64,000 nt of DNA. It comes from Alentia gelatinosa. Taxonomy: Eukaryota; Annelida; Polychaeta; Phyllodocida; Polynoidae. Positions 47,560 through 57,550 of this stretch are shown here, in pieces (within the stretch, counting starts at the first letter, position 1; each line of letters opens with the position of its first letter). The notes beneath the pieces are model-generated. The model was not told where the DNA came from and did no database searches. It saw only the letters and a list, made by a program, of their open reading frames with translations. Position numbers and translations under genes: made by a program. The DNA lies in contig OX465579.1 in NCBI GenBank assembly GCA_950022655.1, positions 52,865,950 through 52,929,949 of the forward strand. The letters run 5' to 3'.

Positions 47560-49140
47560 CATTGGTTGCCACGGTAACAAGATTCTAAAGACATAGAAAC
47601 AAGAGTTACCCATTACGTCCGAAATGTTAACATATAAAAACAATTAATGAGTTTGAAACCCTATGAGTTTTCTTGTTTTTCTGGGACTTGCGCTTCAAAT
47701 GTGTGGTTTCTAGGTAGATTATTATGCATTTAGGTTGTCATGGAAATGGAAGTGATGCTACATTCTTTTGGTCAAAAGAGTGGCAGAATCAGATTCCCCA
47801 TGTAATGATTGACCAAGATGGCACATTTCATGCAGTAGACTCTCCAAGTACTAGGATAAATACTTATATTAAGTCTCTATCATCAATGGCTAAAAAAACC
47901 TAGTAATTTGCTTTGATGACAATCAGAGCTGGCTTCTGCAGTGGCTGTTTTGTGCTAAACTGGTTGCCATGGCAATCAAATGCTAAGGGAATGAAAAGAA
48001 CAACTCCACATTATGTCCCAAATGTATACATCATGAAAATGAAATCTCATGAGAAGGTGTTTAGCTCCTATTTCTTACACCTATTATTCATATTTGCAGG
48101 AAATTGGTGGTTTCTAAGTAGATTATTAGGCATTAAGGTTGTCATGGAAACAAAAGTGATGCTACAGTCTTTTGGTCAAAATAGTGGCAGAATCATATTC
48201 CCCATGTAATGATTGACCAACATGGCACATTTCATGCAGTAGAATCTCCAAGTACTAGGATAAATACTTACATTAAGTCTCTATCATCAATGGCTAAAAA
48301 GCTAGTTATTTGCTTTGACAACAATCAGAGCTGGCTTCTGCAGTGTCTGTTTTGTGCTAAACTGGTTGCCATGGCAATCAAATTCTAAGGGAATGAAGAG
48401 AACAACTCCAAATTATGTCCCAAATGTATACATCATGAAAATGAAATCTCATGAGTAGGTGTTTAGCTCCTATTTCTTACATCTATTATTCATATTTGCA
48501 GGAAATTGGTGGTTTCTAAGTAGATTATTATGCATTAAGGTTGTCATGGAAACAAAAGTGATGCTACATTCCTTTGGTTAAAAGAGTGGCAGAATCAGAT
48601 TCCTCATGTAATGATTGACCAACATGGCACATTTCATTCAGTAGACTCTCTAATGGCCTTTTTGAGACTATACTCTTCTACTAGTTGCCATGTCATGCAG
48701 ATTTGCCATACAAATGTCCAGATAGTGTATCATTATCTGGCTGCTTTGGTCATAGAAAAAACCTCGTTATGGTTGCCATGGGAACAATTGAATGGCTTCA
48801 AAAAATGGTGGTACCTATCAATGCTGTCTGTTATTGCTAAATTTATCAATTTGTATGTGTCATTCATAAAATTATTCTTTTTATCCAACTTTAATAACCA
48901 TGAGAAATCCAAAAATGGGGGTTCCCTCACAAATTGGAATGTTACCATGGCAACAGTTCTTCCAAGAAAACAGAAAAGGGCATATTTCCATACTGTACAC
49001 TTTTGGCCAAAGAATGATAAATTTTACCGACAGAAAAAATGCATTTATTCACCTTTTCTTATAAAAGTATGTATTATGTGTCAGTATGTAATAAATTTTG
49101 TTTTCCTTCTATTACCATGGAAACGAGTATGATGCTACAC
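47560..49140. repeat. ~403-bp tandem repeat with periodic X-box-like palindromes
   Basis: AGTGATGCTAC recurs at 47,751, 48,155 and 48,557 (404 and 402 bp apart), embedded in closely similar sequence. Diverged partial units flank both sides. Ten GTTGCCATGGCAAC-like words occur at 47,564, 47,734, 47,963, 48,138, 48,365, 48,540, 48,682, 48,772, 48,941 and 49,111. The 173-aa ORF at 48,611-49,132 lies within the diverged units, has low-complexity aromatic-rich composition and no domain, and is not called a gene. Confidence 0.88.
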
Positions 49141-49600
49141 TTTTTGGAACAAACGAGTATCAGATTCAGATTCCTGAGGTCATAATTGACTAATATGGCA
49201 AGTTTCAGCCAGTAGACTTTCGGGGGTCAATTTTACCAATTTTTAGGCCATTTGCTCCTCTACTAATTGATGTCATGACAACTTGAGAATAAATGTGCCC
49301 TAAATAGCAGGAACTTCACAGGAGATCGATGAATATCTATTACACATTTTGATGAAGTTAACTCTTGCATTTTATTCTCCAGTTTGATTTGTTGCTGATA
49401 TTGGAGTTGATCTAAGTGTATCTAATATGTCCATATTTACAGATTTATACTGTAAACTGACCGTAGGTTGGGTGGATTACAGTCCTGAATATTTTTACAG
49501 TTGAATACCGTTTTTTGGCATCAAATATACGGTATAGAACTGTGGATAAGATTACAGTGATATACCGTCCATGTTTACGGTAGTATCCTGTATATTTTAC

Positions 49601-49617
49601 GGAAATTTTTTACAGTG
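49601..49617. repeat. Right TIR
   Basis: GGAAATTTTTTACAGTG is the inverted copy of 37,731-37,747, followed by TA. Confidence 0.8.
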
Positions 49618-49631
49618 TACTATTATAGCTC

Positions 49632-50275
49632 TGTCACGATCCTCGGCTCCGGGGGTCTCTCTCCGGACCTCCTCGTACCCAGCCAGGTCTCCATGGCACT
49701 CCGGGCGTGCACAGTAAGTCACACGGGCTACATATAAGGTAAGTAACGTCAGGGTAAGTCCTTCTCGTTGTCCCTCTATACAGGTACCTGGCGGTTGCCC
49801 TGGTCAGTTCCGAGCCCAGTCCAAGACAAGTCTGCTGCCGGAGGGTCACCCGGAGACTTATATAGGAAGTCCCCGGGAGACCCCCTTATGTCACTTCAGG
49901 GACCAGGGTGCCCCCTGGTGGGCCCTGGAGATGGCTCCGCGCTCCACCTCCGGGGCCACTCGGAACCTCCGGCCCCCCCTCCGGCCACTCCGGCGGGCCG
50001 GAGGTGCCCAGCAACTCCGGTGATTACCACAGTTGTTTTCCAGGTAGTTATTGCGTGTTTGATGCGGTAGCCAGGGGTACCATGGTTACCAGGTTCCCCC
50101 AAACAGTCATTCCGCTCGCTGTTGACTTACCTCTAACACGTATTTTAATCTTACTATTGTTATTTATTAGCTTTGTACATCTAGATGGTTAGGACTGGGG
50201 CTTGTCCGATTGTATTTACCTGAATAAACCTGTTATTTATTCAAATTTCCGCCAAACCTGTCTCTGTGTCAATTC
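49632..50275 (+). mobile_element. Possible solo LTR, GC-rich
   Basis: Starts TGTCACGATCC, becomes very CpG/GC-rich (49,650-50,030), has a TATA-like CTTATATAGG at 49,858 and AATAAA at 50,223-50,228, and may end at CTGTGTCA. The order (TG start, TATA, poly(A) signal, CA end) is LTR-like. No clean target duplication or primer site was found, so boundaries and identity are uncertain. ORFs inside overlap on both strands. Confidence 0.35.
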
Positions 50276-50315
50276 ATATATTATATTATCCTATGCATTA
50301 TTCTACATTGGTCTA

Positions 50316-50332
<17 letters not shown>

Positions 50333-50397
<65 letters not shown>
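50333..50397. repeat. (TA)n microsatellite
   Basis: About 32 uninterrupted TA units. Confidence 0.98.
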
Positions 50398-50399
<2 letters not shown>

Positions 50400-51249
50400 C
50401 ATTCGAAGCATCCAAAATGTAATCAATTATATATTATTGATATATCTTTACAAATTCATGGGAGATTTCAATTTCACAACTTTGAATTCCTTGATGTCTG
50501 TTCCTACATCATTCTATAATTAAAATTGAATTTCAAAATTCTGAAATAACTGCAGTTAGTATTCGTATATCATTCCGCTGAGGTTTGCAAAGCAACACGT
50601 CTACTTTCTTTTTTATATTGATTTCATCTATCCGCTTGCAGCTTAAGTTTTCTTTGAACTAAACAGAGATATATGGAGTGGTTAGTATGCTGTTTGCGGT
50701 CGTCAATGAGAGTTTGGTGGTAAATACGTTATGTTAAAAAGGTGTCTGAAGACCTGGAATAGTTTAGGCCTACTTCTGTCGAAACACTGACTGATGTAAA
50801 TACTTGGCCTAGACCCAGTCCCCGTGCCTTTGTGCTGACCATCTCTGGGCTGCGTTCACTCCGAAATTAACACAAAATCTGCAAGCATGGCTCTATATAC
50901 TAACTTACAACAAGGAACACATTCTTGAAAGTCAGCGATTAAAGCTAGTCGTGCCAAAGTGAAGAAACTAATCAGGGCCAGATATTGGGCATACTACTAC
51001 TGACATTATTAAGGTCCCGACCATGCATATCAAAGTTTATAACGCTTTGAATTACTTTCTATTACCATTGACCCTTTTCAGGCAAAGATGTTATCGGAAG
51101 GTAGAGCCAGAGGGTCGGAATACCTTGGGGCCTTTTCTAAAATGCTTGTCACGTGGCTTAACAATGTAATCATGGCCATCAATAGTTACTCATGAAACAA
51201 CTTATTTGCTCCCAACGCTTCCTTCCATAATTAATTTTTCATACTAGAC

Positions 51250-51251
<2 letters not shown>
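50398..51251. other. No gene seen
   Basis: AT-rich, with no coding signature. Confidence 0.55.

Positions 51252-51310
<59 letters not shown>
51252..51310. repeat. (TA)n microsatellite
   Basis: About 29 TA units. Confidence 0.98.
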
Positions 51311-51313
<3 letters not shown>

Positions 51314-53170
51314 AATTCATCAATGATGCCTAAAGGCATTATCCCTCCGGCAGACTTAATATATTCTCGCCTGGAAAGACTTAACTCGTATTGTAAGACG
51401 AGATGTCCAAACATATTTCTAAAACCATTTGTATGATTCTGTAATAAGGAAAACGACAGTAGGAACATTTTAAATGTCAAGATATGAACTCCTAGGGACA
51501 AATCAATCCTGAGGGTTCCGAGAGGTACAAATTTGTTTGTACTTCACCCTGTTTCTCTACTCATCTGAAATATACTGAGTCCAGTCACATTGCCCGTGGC
51601 TCAGATCAGAGAGACAAATAGTGTAATGTCATTCCAAGACATTGTATGCCGTTCATTTTTAATCCATGCATCTGAGAACTATATATATAAGAAATACAAT
51701 CAAATGCGATCCCGATGTTAGATAAGAAAATGTTATATCAAATCAAAGATATCGAGTATCTGAATGTGAGGCTAGGCATGGTGGTCAGTTGTGTATTGAA
51801 CTTATTTCATCTGAAAAAAAAACCCAGATCAGATTCTTTTTTTGATGTAGTTACGAGGCCGCTGCTTAACAGGCTACCATGGTTATCATTATCCTTTCAT
51901 CTGTGGGGTTAACATTTCCGTTTTCACGGGCTTTGCCTTCTTCTGATTCGTTTAGATTGTTCTTTGAGATTTGATTACCCCGTTTCGTTTACCCTCCAGT
52001 GGACCTTCCTCCTGTTTTGTAATGTGTGATCTCAATATGAGAATGGGACCTTCCTGTTGAAGGGAGGGTCAAGTATTTCTACTCTTCCATTTTGGGAGGG
52101 ATAATACAATATCTCTGATTACCAATTAGGACATATTTTGTACTTATCATCTCCTCTGTCTGAGGGGTGGTCATTTGTGTCCTCGTGGGGGTTGTTTTTT
52201 TTCGATCTTCATTTTATTCCGGAGGTGGTGGTTGTGGGCGAGGGGGGGGGGGGGGGCTTGTATGAGATATTCTTTTTGTCATGTAAAGCATATTCCACCA
52301 GCTATTCGTGCATCATCTGAGAGGGTATATATTTCTGACGGTATGTCCTGCGGGCTGTAGGCCTACGCTTTGATCTATTCCCAGAGCATGTTGCTACTCA
52401 GGCCCAGTGTGTATAGCATTCAGATCAAAGTACAAGTACATGTATGTGGATAGCATCGTTAGTACTCGCCATAGGTACTTATTGATTCTCAATCTTCTTA
52501 CAGAAATTTAGAGAAATTGAGTTTAGAGTGACAGACACCCAGATATGCCCAGGTACAGTATGAAATCATAATCCACATATCCCAAGCATGACTAGAATAA
52601 ACTTAGTGATATATGGATACGGGGTCAGGGTGGCCGGAAGAAATCTGTTTCGAGTTGTGAAGGTGCGTTTAGACATGCCCAGTTCGAAGAACGTCGTACG
52701 TGTAAACACGCCTAAACAATTAACGACGGCATTATTATCATATACCTGAATATCATTAAAAATCCAATTTCATTACTGACAGAATTGAACCTAAGCGCGT
52801 CCGGTGGAACGCATGGACAAACTCTATGTGTTAGACATAAATACAGCCATCATGCATCTGGTAAAGAGGCCATATAAGCAGATTAATAAGCTACTATGAT
52901 GTCGTCAAGCCGCTTGACTTTGTGTATTGTCCAGAGAATATGAAATATATTCATGTCAACATGGTAAATTCTGTAGGCCTCGCATTATAAAAATAGAAGA
53001 GGTTTTATCCTTTTTCCCATGTTTATGCCCCCCCCCCCCCCCCCCCCCATTAACTAGTGAGCATTGTCATACATAATGGGATATTTGAGTAAATGTTCTC
53101 GTGGTACCACATGTGCTCATAACATACACATTATTGACAAAGACTCATTAAATATATGTTGTTTTACAGC
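51311..53170. other. No gene seen; homopolymers
   Basis: No supported gene. G-run at 52,241-52,255 and C-run at 53,028-53,048. Confidence 0.55.
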
Positions 53171-53383
53171 AGTTGTCAACCGGGAGTTTTCGCACCGCCC
53201 TCATCACCACAATTTACGAACATGGAGGTCATCAGGGGCGCATTGGTCGGGACATATTTTGTGGTGTTTTTGTGGTGTTTTTCCATGGCGTTCACGATGT
53301 GGAAATCCGATGATTTGGTTTTCCCCACACCCTCGATCGTGTTTATACATTTTTACACATTCACGTTGAGATAAATAATCACA
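53171..53383 (+). other. Possible small exon with a membrane segment
   Basis: A strong acceptor-like TTGTTTTACAG ends at 53,170 and a donor-like GTGAGTATG begins at 53,384. An ATG at 53,222 opens a 50-residue reading frame with a hydrophobic stretch of ~18 residues near its start and a stop at 53,372-53,374. No family recognised. A chance arrangement is at least as likely. Confidence 0.15.
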
Positions 53384-53770
53384 TGTGAGTATGATCATGT
53401 ATATTATATGAAAATAAATACATAGGTATATGTTTGGTGAAACATTACACAAAAGTCGCAGTTCATAATAAAGGAAAACATTGAGACATTGGCCACGATT
53501 GAACAATTATAACTATTAAAAAAATTGACTAATGCACTATCCTCTTAATAGATAATTACCCGAGGTACTTATCTAAGTACTGAAGGGGAACTGATGTTCC
53601 TAGGTGCCTATATAGGGCACTCGATGGTGCCCTGACATAACAGGGAACTCGAGGCCATATTGTGCAAGTGTACGAGTTGTAAAAGTAGAAGATGCGACGA
53701 GAAGATTACTCCTATATGAGCTATGCATGCACATATATATAAAGGTAAGATATCAGTATGGACAAACAGT
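53384..53770. other. No gene seen (LINE upstream flank)
   Basis: AT-rich flank ending in the LINE target duplication. Confidence 0.6.
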
Positions 53771-53787
53771 AAGAGTTATGGATAAGA
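53771..53787. repeat. LINE target-site duplication, 5' copy
   Basis: AAGAGTTATGGATAAGA, repeated exactly at 62,136-62,152. Confidence 0.93.
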
Positions 53788-53973
53788 CTCTGGCTTGGCT
53801 GCGGACGGGTATGCAGGCTTAGTACGGACTCAGGTGTAATCCCCCCCAACTCCTGGGTTTTTTCGGACATCCATCTGCATAAAGTTACTTAATGATAGAG
53901 GAAGACTCCGTGGTGCGGGAAATCCAGTTTAGTCCGTCTACGAGAAGGGATCGCAAAGGAATCAGCGATCGGG
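53788..53973 (+). promoter_or_regulatory. LINE 5' UTR / internal promoter region
   Basis: The segment between the target duplication and the ORF1 ATG. It begins CTCTGGCTTGG and has a CCCCCCC run near 53,841. LINE 5' UTRs carry an internal promoter; no specific element was recognised here. Confidence 0.5.
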
Positions 53974-55662
53974 ATGAACGGTAGGCAGACAAGGAGCGCT
54001 GTCATCAAAGATGGCGATAGGAGGTGGACGGCTCGAGACGAAGAGGATTTTCCGAGTCTTTCGGAAGTTGTTACTTCGCAAGATCTACATCAGGTTAGGA
54101 AAAAGAATTCCAAAAATGGGAAGAATAGTAGTGGAAGAGTCCCCTCGGAATCACTGGGTGGGGATCCCTTCCAAACTGAAATATCAGAACTTAACAGGAG
54201 ATTTGAACGGTTGGAAAAGGAGAACGTCAGGTTGGCGGATAGAGTTGTTACCCTAGAAACGAAGTGTTCGGATTTAGAGGAGCTATTAAATGTCACGGCA
54301 AATGACACAGAAATGTTAAAAGAGTATACGGGCAGGGTTGATATTGATAGTGACGACCTTAAAATCTCTGTAGAAAAGTCCAGGAACACGTACGACAAGA
54401 GACTGAAAGAACTAGAAGGGAGACTCAAAGAGTTGGAAATTAAAAAGGAGCCTGTAAGGCCCAACGATAATTTCAATCTCATGATGGTTAAAAAACTCAA
54501 TTCCAAGTTGATCATCATAACGGGAGTTGCGGAAAGGAGATATGAGGATGTCAGGGATACGGCAGCGGATATTATAGGGGCCACAGGCCTACGCCTACAC
54601 CCTACCGAAATAGACTTGGCATACAGGGTAGGTCAGTTCACTGGTATGGGTAGGCCTAGGCCTATAAAGGTTACGCTACTACATGAATCGGTCAAGGTTG
54701 AGATTCTCCGCAATAAAGGTAAACTACTGAGACAGTCCAGAACTAAGAACGTTTGGCTATCGGAAGACGTACCAGAGCAAATATCCCATCAGAGGGCAAC
54801 TTTGAGGGCAGTGGCGGACAACGCAGCCAGAATAGGATTGGAATCCCGCGTGGTACGCGGGGGGGACGGGGTTGTAATAGCTGGAAAAGTCTACGGTGCC
54901 TCAGAGCTGAATGGGCTCCCAGAGAAGGCTTCCCTCAGGAATACCTTTACTTTGGTCAAAGACAATGAGGTTTTTCTCCAGGGCCCCCATGCCCCTTTCT
55001 CCAATTTTTTCGGTTGCAATTTTAGGCTTGATGGTATCTCTTACACCTCAGCGGAACAGGCCTATGCTGCGGCCAAAGCAAGAATGTGTGGGGATGGAGC
55101 GAGGGCGGAGAGAGTCCTATCCTGCCGAGATCCTTTTGAAATCAAAAGGATTTCGAAGGAGGTGAAGATTACGAAGGCTTGGGAAGTACAAGAAGATCAG
55201 ACTATTGACAGAATAGTGAGCGCGAAGTTTCATCAGAACAGGGATCTGGCAGAATTGCTAATACAGACGGGAAGCCGAAGGCTGACAGAGGCGACCAGAG
55301 ATCAGAAGTGGGGAGGAGGCCTAACTTTGGCGGCGGCCAGGGCAGGCACCAAGGGAACAGGTCGAAACAAACTGGGTCATCTCCTCATGGATGTGAGAAG
55401 GGAATTCAAAAGATCGACGTTGCGGAATTCTCAAGGAATAGGCCCAGCGGAGGGGCCTAACCACGAGGGCCAACAAGGCCAGGAGGCCCCGGACGGGGGA
55501 TTGAGGATTCCCCAGCCTAGCGCTGCGCCCCATACAGAGTCTGGCGCGACACTGCAGGAAAAGTACTCAGTTTCTAGTGACGTCACCATTCCGGTGAGGA
55601 CCGCAGTCACAGAAAATCAACATTCAGGTTTGGGACCTGACGAAACATCGGAGGTAGGCTAG
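53974..55662 (+). CDS. LINE ORF1 protein: coiled coil + RRM-like/CTD + NADAR domain
   Basis: 562 aa, intact. Residues 1-60 are basic/hydrophilic. Residues ~68-158 form a coiled coil with a heptad-like Leu/Arg/Glu pattern. Residues ~176-315 match the L1 ORF1p RRM-like and C-terminal domains (LIIITGVAE, AYRVGQF, RPRPIKV, LSEDVP), which bind RNA and chaperone nucleic acid. Residues ~333-478 are a full NADAR/YbiA-like domain: FSNF 342-345, DG..Y.SAEQAY 353-364 (E361 is the candidate catalytic Glu), W403, AKF 417-419, WGGG 446-449, GRNKLGHLLM 463-472. Known NADAR proteins act on ADP-ribose-type nucleotides or riboflavin precursors, as N-glycosidases or ADP-ribosylguanosine hydrolases. The tail 480-562 is Gly/Gln/Pro-rich. 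I infer an ORF1p that may also process a nucleotide or ADP-ribosylated nucleic acid. The NADAR call is strong; its activity is untested. Confidence 0.93.
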   Translation: MNGRQTRSAVIKDGDRRWTARDEEDFPSLSEVVTSQDLHQVRKKNSKNGKNSSGRVPSESLGGDPFQTEISELNRRFERLEKENVRLADRVVTLETKCSDLEELLNVTANDTEMLKEYTGRVDIDSDDLKISVEKSRNTYDKRLKELEGRLKELEIKKEPVRPNDNFNLMMVKKLNSKLIIITGVAERRYEDVRDTAADIIGATGLRLHPTEIDLAYRVGQFTGMGRPRPIKVTLLHESVKVEILRNKGKLLRQSRTKNVWLSEDVPEQISHQRATLRAVADNAARIGLESRVVRGGDGVVIAGKVYGASELNGLPEKASLRNTFTLVKDNEVFLQGPHAPFSNFFGCNFRLDGISYTSAEQAYAAAKARMCGDGARAERVLSCRDPFEIKRISKEVKITKAWEVQEDQTIDRIVSAKFHQNRDLAELLIQTGSRRLTEATRDQKWGGGLTLAAARAGTKGTGRNKLGHLLMDVRREFKRSTLRNSQGIGPAEGPNHEGQQGQEAPDGGLRIPQPSAAPHTESGATLQEKYSVSSDVTIPVRTAVTENQHSGLGPDETSEVG

Positions 55663-55693
55663 ACTGAGGTCTGTTAACGTACAGTCTGTATAT

Positions 55694-56338
55694 ATGACAA
55701 TGCCGAATCTAATGGTAGTAACTGATTCTAGGGGGAGGCTACTGCAGCAAAAAATCACTGATGATCGAGTAAAGATACGATTTTTCCCGGGCGCCACTTT
55801 TAGGCGGGCAGCCAACAGAGCGCTTAGGCTGGCTAGGAGCTCGCCGGACGAAGTTTATCTGATAATTGCAGGAGTGAATAACCTAACCATTAGGGCAAAG
55901 AACAAGAAAGATTTGTCTTTGTCTAAACAGTCTGTTGATGGTTTGGTGAAATTAGTAGTAGACCAAGTGAAGGAAGCAGACATCGACTGGAAAGCCATTA
56001 TCCCGGACACTAAGGTAATATACGCGCCGGTGGTGGGCTTGGATTTTGCAGCATGCTCGACCCGTTCCAGAGAGGACGTCGCAGTGAAGAACCTGCAACA
56101 GATCTTGGAAGAGGCAGTGGAGAACATCAACAGAGAGATAGTGGCTCTCAACAGGGCCAACTCCGTTCCCACCCCGTGGCTACAACGAATGATCCATAGA
56201 AGGAGAGGCGGGAAAGTCAAGTCTTATTATGATGCTCTTCATCCCGATAGAATCCACTTAGGACCTCAACTCATCAAAGACTGGGTGGAAAAGTTCTCCA
56301 AGTTATGTGACAACTTGGGAGGTTTAGACAGTCATTAA
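55694..56338 (+). CDS. LINE ORF2: SGNH/GDSL hydrolase-like protein
   Basis: 214 aa, intact, 31 nt after ORF1 and in another frame, so it may be reached by reinitiation. SGNH blocks are visible in order. Block I is VVTDSRG, with candidate nucleophile S12. Block II has a Gly in FPGATF (G33). Block III is IAGVNN (N62/N63). Block V is DALHPDRIHLG, with D180/H183 or D185/H188 as the catalytic pair. No signal peptide is seen. Esterase domains of this fold are known inside ORF1 of CR1-type LINEs. Here the protein is a separate ORF in an L1/Tx1-like element. The substrate is unknown, and a nucleic-acid or lipid role in retrotransposition is speculative. Confidence 0.8.
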   Translation: MTMPNLMVVTDSRGRLLQQKITDDRVKIRFFPGATFRRAANRALRLARSSPDEVYLIIAGVNNLTIRAKNKKDLSLSKQSVDGLVKLVVDQVKEADIDWKAIIPDTKVIYAPVVGLDFAACSTRSREDVAVKNLQQILEEAVENINREIVALNRANSVPTPWLQRMIHRRRGGKVKSYYDALHPDRIHLGPQLIKDWVEKFSKLCDNLGGLDSH

Positions 56339-57550
56339 CTGATACCGGTATCACTGAAACCATACTGACAAAAGGGCCTGATGGTGGGGGGGGGGGGGGG
56401 GAAATCACCCACAATATGGGGGGGGGGGAGGTGGGGGGGGGGCAAATAGAAATATTGGGGCAGTCGATTGATAGCTCTGGTTGGGTGGGGTCAGACATGT
56501 TTGGACGGGACCTGGATGTTTGGACTGGTCGTTTGATAGGTCAGAACATAAGCCAGGAGAGAGATTCTTGAGGGGGCCGGAATTGGTATGGGTGGGAGGC
56601 CTAGGTCTTGGTCCAGTCGATTGATAGGGCCAGGAAGGGGCCGGAGCTGGGATGAGAGAGGGGCCTATGCCCTGGTCCAGTCGATTGATAGGGCCAGGAG
56701 GGGGCCAGACTTGGTATGGTAGAGGTCCATGTCTTGGTCCAGTCGATTGATTGGGCCGGGACAGGACTGGGGGAAATTCCATATGGATGTGTAGAGGGAG
56801 GGTCGTGGTTGCTAAGGACCAGGACCAATTTGTAGGAATATATAGAAGATGTATACATGTTCAGATCCAAGTTTGTAGGTTAGAAGTGTCAAGTCAAAAT
56901 TTTGTAAACCTACACGACTTTCCAGTTGATTGAAGTTGTGATCATGTTAGTATTTAGTATTAAGTTAGTATTAAGCTACTGTCGTTTATACTGTTAGATA
57001 TTAAGCTGAAAGAGATCAACCAAGGAAGGGGGGGTGGAGGGTCAAAAAGGGATCGGCCCGATTCACGGTCGTGTGATAGTGATCGGTGCAGTGGGTTCCC
57101 TCCCTCTCAAATCAGATTTTGTAGAGGGGGGGGTATTTTTTTTTTTTTTTTTTTTTTTTAACTTTGTCTGGAGGGTTGCTCTGGGAGTTGGGGGGGATCC
57201 TTTTCCCAGTGGTAACTTGCAGAAGAGTAAAACCATAAACTGTACTTTCCTTGCGTGCAGGGAAAGTTATTAAGCTTTACATGTTCAAAATGAAATGTTC
57301 TGTGTTATATGTGAGTGACTCAACCACTCGGTCAATGTTCAATGTATTTTGTGTAGAATTTTTCTCTTGGTTTAGAGTGCTTATTTTTACTAGGGGGAGA
57401 GGAGAGGCAGAGAGAAGGGCTCAAGGTTACAAGTTGCGAGACAGGCAGTTCGTAACAGGGATGAGGGGGTGCAAAGGGACAGATTTTAACGGGAGGGGGT
57501 TGGAGGGAGAACAGGGTAACTTTACTTTTGAAGTTCCTCCAATATAAAAG
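56339..57550 (+). other. G-rich spacer between LINE ORF2 and ORF3
   Basis: 1.2 kb without a supported ORF. It has long G-runs (56,385-56,400 and 56,419-56,442), a tandem repeat array and a T-run (57,138-57,159). ORFs on the minus strand here (56,405-56,870) are Pro-rich translations of the G-rich repeat. Confidence 0.7.
56455..56765 (+). repeat. ~62-bp tandem array inside the LINE
   Basis: Copies of CCAGTCGATTGATAGGGCCAGG occur at about 56,615, 56,677 and 56,739 (62-bp period). More diverged GGTCGTTTGATAGG/CAGTCGATTGATAG copies lie near 56,460 and 56,525. A further copy, CCCGGTCGTTTGATAGGCCC, lies in the 3' UTR near 61,726. Confidence 0.8.

Larger units (their letters stand above)
37731..49617. 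mobile_element. TIR-bounded DNA-transposon-like element with nested retrotransposon
   Basis: The left end, CACTGTAAAAAATTTCC, is the exact inverted repeat of the right end, GGAAATTTTTTACAGTG. TA lies immediately outside both (37,729-37,730; 49,618-49,619). Removing the nested LTR element leaves ~4.0 kb. No transposase was recognised, so this is probably non-autonomous. Related words (ATGTCATGACAACTTGAG) occur near both ends (38,500 and 49,271). The superfamily is unassigned: TA duplications fit several. It could also be two unrelated ends that happen to match, but 17 of 17 plus the TA makes that less likely. Confidence 0.65.

Noticed and set aside
48611..49132. 173-aa plus-strand ORF as a transposase
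   Set aside because: It lies within diverged units of the ~403-bp repeat, has no DDE/D or zinc-finger pattern, and its composition reflects AT-rich DNA.
56405..56870. Proline-rich minus-strand proteins of 89-125 aa
   Set aside because: They translate the complement of the G-rich LINE spacer repeats.
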